Shown one piece after another: positions 57,697 to 64,000 of a stretch of DNA of 64,000 nucleotides (within the stretch, counting starts at the first letter, position 1; each line of letters starts with the position of its first letter). Both the position numbers and the translations under genes were made by a program. This DNA is from Candidatus Bathyarchaeota archaeon (GTDB lineage: Archaea; Thermoproteota; Bathyarchaeia; 40CM-2-53-6). The stretch lies in the NCBI GenBank assembly GCA_005888735.1, contig VBBN01000030.1:92302-156301 (forward strand). The letters are read 5' to 3'. The notes beneath the pieces were generated by a model, which ran no database searches, had not been told where the DNA came from, and saw only the letters and a program-made list of their open reading frames with translations.

Positions 57697-59433
57697 TTAG
57701 CTATAACAATAGTCCTGAGTGTTGTTTTGGAAAATATTGTTGGCGAAAGTATTCTGGTCCAGTGTGGCCTGAGAAGCGGACACTCCGCAACTGTTCGAAG
57801 CAATATTATTCCCGATGAACTGATTGCCCGTAGAGTCCGGGGTCAACAATAAACCAACCGAAGCGAATGTGATGCTATTGTTCTGTACCACGACGTTGTC
57901 AGCCCCAACTAGCATAATGTCGTGTCCGCTGGGGCTGTTCCAATCTCCGCACGACCAAAGGTTCGGGCATTGCCCAGGGAAATCGTTCTGTGAAACGGTA
58001 ACATTGTTGCAGTTGCCGATATAGAGGCTGTCAGCGTGACGGCCCATGCTGTTGCTCTCGATGTTCACTGTGTCGCACCCGCTAATCTGCAATCCTCCAG
58101 AACTCTGCGCAAGCTGGTTGGCCGATAGTTCAGCTCCGGAGAAGTCTGAGAACTCCATTGCTTGCTCTCCAGCGACAGTGTTTCCTGCAACAGTGAGATT
58201 GCTGAAGGAGTCGGCTTTGAGACCATTGGTGTTGCCTATGATGAGATTGTCGACAATCGTTATCGAATCTGAAGAACTGATCATTACTCCGTTATTCAGA
58301 GAGTTGAGATTGTTTCCACTCAGGACGACGTCAGAAGAGAGTGATATCCAAACTGCTGCTGTCGGACTGCCGCTTGTGCCGTAATCAACTTGGACCTGGG
58401 ATTTTTCCAGATCTGCGTGCGCGTTACCTGCGAAGACGACACCGTTGCCGTTAGTACTCTGGCTGCCTTGGACGGAAACTTCTCTGATCGTAAAGTACGC
58501 ACCAGTGTTCTCTATCACGATCCCTGGCGTCGAGACCGGAGTAATTGTCCAGCCATCGATAACGTAGGGATCATCAAATTTCCCGCTTCCTCCAGTCACG
58601 CCGTTGGCTGCGGTAAAGTCACTGTCCCCACTAATCGATATTGGGGCGTGGGCCGAGGCTGAGATAGCATCCAGCGTGATCGCCATCGCGTCAGTACCAT
58701 TACAGTTGAAGACGACCGTTGTTTGTGGACTATTCGTCACCATATAATCGACCTCGAAAATGCTTGAGAAGGTGTGAGTGGCGAGATTGGTGAATCCCTC
58801 TGGGGGTTGGCTATTCGCCGAGCCACAGTCACCCGCATCATTTATCGCTACGGTGGCCACAACGAAGTCTATTGTGGAGGTCTGAATCGAGGTAGAGCAT
58901 GTGCCGGGGTTCGCAGGATCATCCTCGCAGGTACCGAATCCGTTGCTGGGACACGTGACGGCTGCTGGTATAGACGGGTTCGCATCGAATATTCCAAGAA
59001 TGTTGGCGCCACTGACAGCGAAGACCAGCATACCGCCAAAGGGCAAGCAATCGCATACCACAGTTATGTTATCTGACTCTAACGGCGTGTTGGCAACTGC
59101 GTAATACTCGTAGAGACTTGCAGAGCCAGTATCGCTGGGATAGATAGAGCGCTGCGTGAAAGTCAGACCACTACTATCCTCTACGGCAGTTATTTGGCCG
59201 GGCGATGCCAGATGTGATTCTACGATTAGGATAATCACATCGTTCGGCTGAGTCGTGGTTAGAAGCTGTGAGCGATATCCTTGATGTGATCCCCAGTCAC
59301 TAGCGTCGATGCCTTTACCATCCAGCCCGAACGTGGGTGCTGTCGCTGCCTGTGCATTGTGGGTTATTCGAGGCGAACTGAACAGAGCTGTCAAACACAG
59401 CAATACAACTGCGAGCGACCATGACAATCTCAA
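57697..59433 (-). CDS. Secreted protein with C-terminal right-handed beta-helix (NosD/PbH1-like) region
   Basis: Signal peptide; VVLSGNNLNSLNNGVMISSSDSITIVDNLIIGNTNGL-type repeats. Confidence 0.85.
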   Translation of the reverse strand: MRLSWSLAVVLLCLTALFSSPRITHNAQAATAPTFGLDGKGIDASDWGSHQGYRSQLLTTTQPNDVIILIVESHLASPGQITAVEDSSGLTFTQRSIYPSDTGSASLYEYYAVANTPLESDNITVVCDCLPFGGMLVFAVSGANILGIFDANPSIPAAVTCPSNGFGTCEDDPANPGTCSTSIQTSTIDFVVATVAINDAGDCGSANSQPPEGFTNLATHTFSSIFEVDYMVTNSPQTTVVFNCNGTDAMAITLDAISASAHAPISISGDSDFTAANGVTGGSGKFDDPYVIDGWTITPVSTPGIVIENTGAYFTIREVSVQGSQSTNGNGVVFAGNAHADLEKSQVQVDYGTSGSPTAAVWISLSSDVVLSGNNLNSLNNGVMISSSDSITIVDNLIIGNTNGLKADSFSNLTVAGNTVAGEQAMEFSDFSGAELSANQLAQSSGGLQISGCDTVNIESNSMGRHADSLYIGNCNNVTVSQNDFPGQCPNLWSCGDWNSPSGHDIMLVGADNVVVQNNSITFASVGLLLTPDSTGNQFIGNNIASNSCGVSASQATLDQNTFANNIFQNNTQDYCYS

Positions 59434-59656
59434 AAATTTGTGGCCTAAAAAGCTCTATTTCAGCTCCGAAATATTAACGGTCGGTGTACAATTGACTACA
59501 ACAGATTACTTTGTGTTCGCAGAAGCAATCGCAGGCTTTACAGAGATATCTTGCGAACACGTTTTAGTGGGACCTTTCAACCTCCGCTTCTTTCGTTTTC
59601 CGCGGATTCACAGTCTGCTGTCAGATCTGGTATAGAAAAAAAGAGGGGGGAGAGTT

Positions 59657-62443
59657 CTAGTGGATTTGGATGTTGCCGGCTTGTAGGGTGCCGGCTTTTG
59701 AGTAGCCGGTTCCGAGTGTTATGGCGAAGGTGTCTTTTCCAGCGCCTGGTTCTGCTTTGTCTTGGATGGTGATTGTGAAGCTGGTCGCGATGTTGTCGTT
59801 GGTTCCTGTTCCTTTGAAGGTGACTGTTTTGCCGTTGAAGGTTGCTGAGGTTATGAGGCTGGTTGTGAAGTCTACGCCTCCAGCCGGGTCTTGGTAGGCT
59901 GCTTTTCCGTGTATTTGACCCGTGGTGTCGACTTTCACTTCTATGCTGAAGCTTCCCTTGTCTTGTTGTGCGTCGACGAAGATGTAGCCTCCTCCCGTGA
60001 CCATGCACGTCTTTCCGAGCGGGCAGTTGCTAGGCAGCGCAGTATTGCCGAGGACGTAGTCGAACGCTCGCGTAGCGTCTCCGTCTGTCAAGACGGGATT
60101 GGTGTTGGTGACCGCGAAGGTGAGTGCTGTAACGCTAAACAGCGTGTCGCCAGTAATCGGGCTTCCGAGATCGCTCAGTGGGACGGTTATCGTAATCGTG
60201 CCGGTAGACGTGTTAATTGTTCCCGTCTCCGGGAGCTCTGATGGGTATTTGATGACCTTGCAGTTCTGTGGGGTGGTGGTGACGCAGCCGTTGCCTGGAG
60301 GTATTCCACTGCCAGGAGCAGAAGAGGTTCCTGTGCCTGCGAAGAAGACAGGATTTTGGCCGGCTGTGCTGTTTGCTCCGAGATAGAAGATTCGGTAGCT
60401 TTCTTCACCTGCGTCGCCTGTGGAGAGGAACTGCCATCTTACGAGCCATAGTAGACCTGTCGAACCTCCGGGTGGGATAAGGTTGGTGAGGCTTTGGAGT
60501 TTGAGTGTTGCTCTGAGGTGTGAACGGTCGGGCTGAGAGATCTTCAAGGAAGTCAGGTCTAGCGCTAGCTGGTTCGCGCCAGCGCCTCCTGGGAAGTAGT
60601 GTGGTACCTGAGCGTCGCCCATTGGGTCTGCCACTCCCGTGGCTGTGTTGGGGGAGGGTGGCATGAGTGTTGTGCCGATGGCGCTGGGTCCTGCGACTTG
60701 TCTCAGCTCGAAGAGTGCTGCTCCATGATGCTGGTTTGTTAGATCATTGAGGACGATTCTGGCTGCGCCGTTGGTATCGAGAGCGACGCTGAAGAAGTCT
60801 GCGAGGGTCCGGTCGCCACCTGAGGTTGTGCAACCTAGCCCTCCTGTGCAGATCTGGCCGTAGTCTGTGGGATGCTCGCTAGCCTTAACTTGGTAGATTG
60901 TAGGTGTGGCGGTAGTTGCTGCTTGGACTCGGGTGAAGTAGACGAACCATTTGACGCTGGTGTCCGCAACACGGTTGTTGTACCATGAAGGGAAGTTGTT
61001 GGGATCGCCGCGTGCGTCTGTGCCATAGAAAACCACATCAACTGTCCCTGCTGCGCCCGCGATAGCCCAAGGCATCACATTCGTGTTAGCTGGGTCGCCG
61101 TTAACTTGCAGTGGCGTTGACCAGCTTGTGCCCGCGTTGGTGGAGACGGTGAGGTAGACGTTGTTGTTTGCTGTGTCAACCCAGGCGACGTAGACGTTGC
61201 CGGCATGGTCTGTGGTTAGGGAGGCGAAGAGATTTCCGACTGAGCCTCCGGGGCTGGCGGGGGTGTTGGTAGAACTGAAAGCGAGATTGTTCCTCTGCGC
61301 AGGGTTGACGTGGGCTTTCGAAACGTGGACGTGGTTTCCTTGTACGCATGGCAGGTAGAGGTTGCGTAGTACTGGGTCGAAGATTAGCCGGCCGCACGGT
61401 GCGCCCGCGCCGACGAACGTGGTTGTAGCGGCATTAATGTAGGCGAAACCTCCGACAATGTCTGTTGACCCTGTGGAACCGGGGGACGAGAGAACCTGGC
61501 TTCCTCCTGGTACTTGACGGTAGGTGAGAAAAACAGTGTTGTCCAAGACGCCGGTGCTTGGACCGTTGTCAATAGCAAGCCATTGGCGGTCGTCTACCGG
61601 AGACATGGCGGCAACGAAGTTTTCCCTCCAGCTGTTGCCTTGGTCGTTAGAGACCGCGACCCCTATGTGGGCTAGGCCTTCTAGATCAGCAAAGTAGGCG
61701 TTACCCTGGTCATCAGTAATAATGTCAGTATCGCCGCCCCCTGCCGGTGCCGGGTTAGGCCTAAGGCCTGCTGGCGATACAATGTGGAAGCTATCGCCGT
61801 TGTCAGTTGACCTTGCGACGAAACCTTGAGCGGTGGAGAAGCCCCAGGGCCCGGTCTCCCAGATGTTTCCGGCCTGATCAACGTGGACTAGTGGTTCGCC
61901 TTCGGTTCGTTGTGGATCGACGATCGTGTGCGCACCGAAAGATATCCCGCCGGTTGGAAAACTGGGGTTGGGTGTCGGACCACCGGTCGTGAAGGCGAGG
62001 AGGGCTGAGCCGGTGTAACCGGACGCGACGACGAGGAAGGGTACTGTTCGTACTTCGTACACTCCTGGCATCGGGCTCTGGAGGGCGACTTGTTCGCTTG
62101 TAGTTCCGCCTGAGGCTGAGGAGCCTACTTGTTGCCCGTCGCTCTGTCGGTAGATGTAGAGGTCGAAGTCGTTGTCGTTGCTGGCCCATTGGATGGTGAT
62201 TGCGACTGAGCCTGTGTGGGTCTGCCAGAAGGTGTTGGGTAGATTGATGTTGAGGTAGAAGTGGTCGCAGACAAGATTCAGCGTGTCAAGGGAACCCGGG
62301 CACTGGGCGGGGTCCGCTGTGAAGGCGAGAGTGTAGAACTGTCCTTGCCATGAGGTGCTTGGCTGAGCGTCTGTGATCATGTTTCCTGAGGGTGTTGCTG
62401 CTCTCGCGGTCGGTCCCAGGAATGCGGCTGGGCCCAGAAGCAT
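59657..62443 (-). CDS. Large secreted sialidase/BNR-like beta-propeller protein
   Basis: 928 aa; signal peptide; VARSTDNGDSFHIV, VSNDQGNSWRENFV and VSTNAGTSWSTPLQV BNR-like motifs. Confidence 0.8.
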   Translation of the reverse strand: MLLGPAAFLGPTARAATPSGNMITDAQPSTSWQGQFYTLAFTADPAQCPGSLDTLNLVCDHFYLNINLPNTFWQTHTGSVAITIQWASNDNDFDLYIYRQSDGQQVGSSASGGTTSEQVALQSPMPGVYEVRTVPFLVVASGYTGSALLAFTTGGPTPNPSFPTGGISFGAHTIVDPQRTEGEPLVHVDQAGNIWETGPWGFSTAQGFVARSTDNGDSFHIVSPAGLRPNPAPAGGGDTDIITDDQGNAYFADLEGLAHIGVAVSNDQGNSWRENFVAAMSPVDDRQWLAIDNGPSTGVLDNTVFLTYRQVPGGSQVLSSPGSTGSTDIVGGFAYINAATTTFVGAGAPCGRLIFDPVLRNLYLPCVQGNHVHVSKAHVNPAQRNNLAFSSTNTPASPGGSVGNLFASLTTDHAGNVYVAWVDTANNNVYLTVSTNAGTSWSTPLQVNGDPANTNVMPWAIAGAAGTVDVVFYGTDARGDPNNFPSWYNNRVADTSVKWFVYFTRVQAATTATPTIYQVKASEHPTDYGQICTGGLGCTTSGGDRTLADFFSVALDTNGAARIVLNDLTNQHHGAALFELRQVAGPSAIGTTLMPPSPNTATGVADPMGDAQVPHYFPGGAGANQLALDLTSLKISQPDRSHLRATLKLQSLTNLIPPGGSTGLLWLVRWQFLSTGDAGEESYRIFYLGANSTAGQNPVFFAGTGTSSAPGSGIPPGNGCVTTTPQNCKVIKYPSELPETGTINTSTGTITITVPLSDLGSPITGDTLFSVTALTFAVTNTNPVLTDGDATRAFDYVLGNTALPSNCPLGKTCMVTGGGYIFVDAQQDKGSFSIEVKVDTTGQIHGKAAYQDPAGGVDFTTSLITSATFNGKTVTFKGTGTNDNIATSFTITIQDKAEPGAGKDTFAITLGTGYSKAGTLQAGNIQIH

Positions 62444-62704
62444 CGTGGCTAGGATCAGTGTGATTTTGAGGACCGTTCGTGTTGAGATAACTTGTCGAGA
62501 CAGTGATAATCACTGGGCAGGGAGCTAGTGTGTCACGAGTTATATGAAATGTTCAGCTAGGGAATATTATCGAGATTCGATAATATCTGATTCTGATATA
62601 TCGCCGTCTAACACCTAGGAACTTCTCAGACGCGTATGTTGTCAGAAACCTGGAGCTGTTTTCGACCCCATGGTCGAAACAATCCTGGTTCTACCTTGCT
62701 ATAG

Positions 62705-62812
62705 TCAGGCACGAGAGGAGACCAAGCCAAGTTTCGTCCCGCAGTTCTTACATAATAGAGCGTCAGCGGGATTGGCTGTCTTACAGTTTTCACAGATCTT
62801 AGGCCCTTGCAT
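62705..62812 (-). CDS. Small zinc-ribbon protein
   Basis: MQGPKICENCKTANPADALLCKNCGTKLGLVSSRA. Confidence 0.55.
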   Translation of the reverse strand: MQGPKICENCKTANPADALLCKNCGTKLGLVSSRA

Positions 62813-62874
62813 GGTTCCGGTTCGGGGAATGGCGTCTGGCCATGGCAGAACAGGATTCTCGAGTGGGTTAGTTT

Positions 62875-63096
62875 CTAAACGGAACCATAGCCTCCGAGGA
62901 ATCCCCATATTGGAACTGTAATGATCAGGAAGAGAACCTGTTCGCCGGCTGCTGTGGTGCCGAGTCGGAGTCCGTTTAGGATGGCGTATACGAGTCCTAT
63001 GATTACTCCGACGACTGCTCCGTTCTCCATTGAGCGGCCAGCGGATGCGAATCCGGCGATAGCCCCTGCGAGAGCGGGGACCGAGAAGAAGATCAC
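62875..63096 (-). CDS. Small multi-TM protein; true N-terminus probably upstream
   Basis: VIFFSVPALAGAIAGFASAGRSMENGAVVGVIIGLVYAILNGLRLG; open frame with a TM segment extends to about 63240. Confidence 0.6.
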   Translation of the reverse strand: MIFFSVPALAGAIAGFASAGRSMENGAVVGVIIGLVYAILNGLRLGTTAAGEQVLFLIITVPIWGFLGGYGSV

Positions 63097-63460
63097 GAGA
63101 TCGATAGGCTGGAAGTTTGACAGTGGATCTTCTGACGCGAAAACTACTAGGAGTGTTCCTGAGAGAATTCCGACTAGGATTGCGAGGTCTCGATGCTGAA
63201 ATCTTGCGGACGATATTGGAATTGATTGCTCGATTGAGCGCGATTCAAGATCGCTGAGTTCTTATCTGTTGCTTTTGTGGAAAACCAAAATGCGAAAAGA
63301 CACAAATTTACAGAAAAAAGTATGCTGCGAGATTCAACATTTCCATTTCTCGCGCTACTTTCGACTGGGGTTTAGCTCCAAGAACAGAAATCAAACAAGT
63401 TGCCTGGGTCGTGGCTTGACTAACGTGCCGCATGGATAGCGGGACTATAGCTTGTCGGGG

Positions 63461-63634
63461 TCAGTATTCGATCCTGGATTTCTCCGACAAGGTCGCCGTG
63501 TCGAGCATTGGTGATATCCCTTTCCACTCTTCATTGGCCCTGAACTGTTCCCAGGCGTGTCGCATTGTCTTCTCATCCGGCCAGGCGAGTAGGTAGACGA
63601 ACTCTGTCCTGTCTCCCAGCCTTGTCTCCCACAT
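63461..63634 (-). pseudogene. C-terminal fragment of a NIPSNAP-like protein
   Basis: MWETRLGDRTEFVYLLAWPDEKTMRHAWEQFRANEEWKGISPMLDTATLSEKSRIEY*; no recognisable N-terminal part. Confidence 0.4.
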
Positions 63635-63891
63635 GCCGAGAATGATGCTAAAGCATCTAATGTCTACGGCAATTTCGGAGTTTGTACTGCAACGCCTAAC
63701 CCGGGGTGGGACTGTAGGGGGGACGCCCCTGCGGGAGGCACGATAACTTCCAACGTTGATAGCTATGGATCGTACGAGTCAGGCCTGACTAACGTTGGAG
63801 GAGACGGTGGAGAGGCTACTTTACCCACAGCGAAAGAGATTCTCGTGCAGCTTCCAAGACGCTGGGCTGTTGCATGTCCCTTCGTAGGATT

Positions 63892-64000
63892 CTAGGATGC
63901 CCACTTTCGCAACAACTTCTCGGCTTCACCGGCAAGTTGGTCGACAACCTTTGCCGCTGGTAGAATGCTCTTCACGGAACCAACACCCTCTCCCGCCATG
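63892..64000 (-). CDS. Nitronate monooxygenase-like, C-terminal end only (runs off window)
   Basis: MAGEGVGSVKSILPAAKVVDQLAGEAEKLLRKWAS*. Confidence 0.45.
   Translation of the reverse strand, partial: MAGEGVGSVKSILPAAKVVDQLAGEAEKLLRKWAS

Overview
The window is 64 kb from a TACK-type archaeon, judged by gene content: FttA/aCPSF1, two proteasome beta subunits, RibK/RibL, DphB, Trm5, FEN1, G1P dehydrogenase/GGGP synthase ether-lipid genes, KEOPS Pcc1, S3Ae, S15 and aIF2-gamma. Most of 1-15 kb and 25-54 kb is densely packed housekeeping DNA. Accessory regions are a secreted/surface-protein cluster (13.7-23.6 kb, including a 1788-aa protein with about 60 short tandem repeats), a decayed GC-rich bacterial-like gene (24-24.9 kb), and an integrase-led low-density region followed by large secreted proteins (54.4-63.2 kb). 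The strongest finding is a predicted 21-nt bulge-helix-bulge (BHB) intron inside the protein-coding gene pcm (28387-28407). It carries an in-frame TGA, and its removal restores the conserved SAPHMVAIM motif exactly. A tRNA-Lys(CTT) gene at 16536-16684 appears to carry three introns at non-canonical positions, two with clear BHB structures. Other observations: a secreted/transmembrane protein with a KaiC-like ATPase domain, genes lacking ATG/GTG/TTG starts (ribK, aIF2-gamma), a doubly frameshifted endonuclease V, and several one-base frame breaks. Everything was read by eye; no database search or folding program was run.
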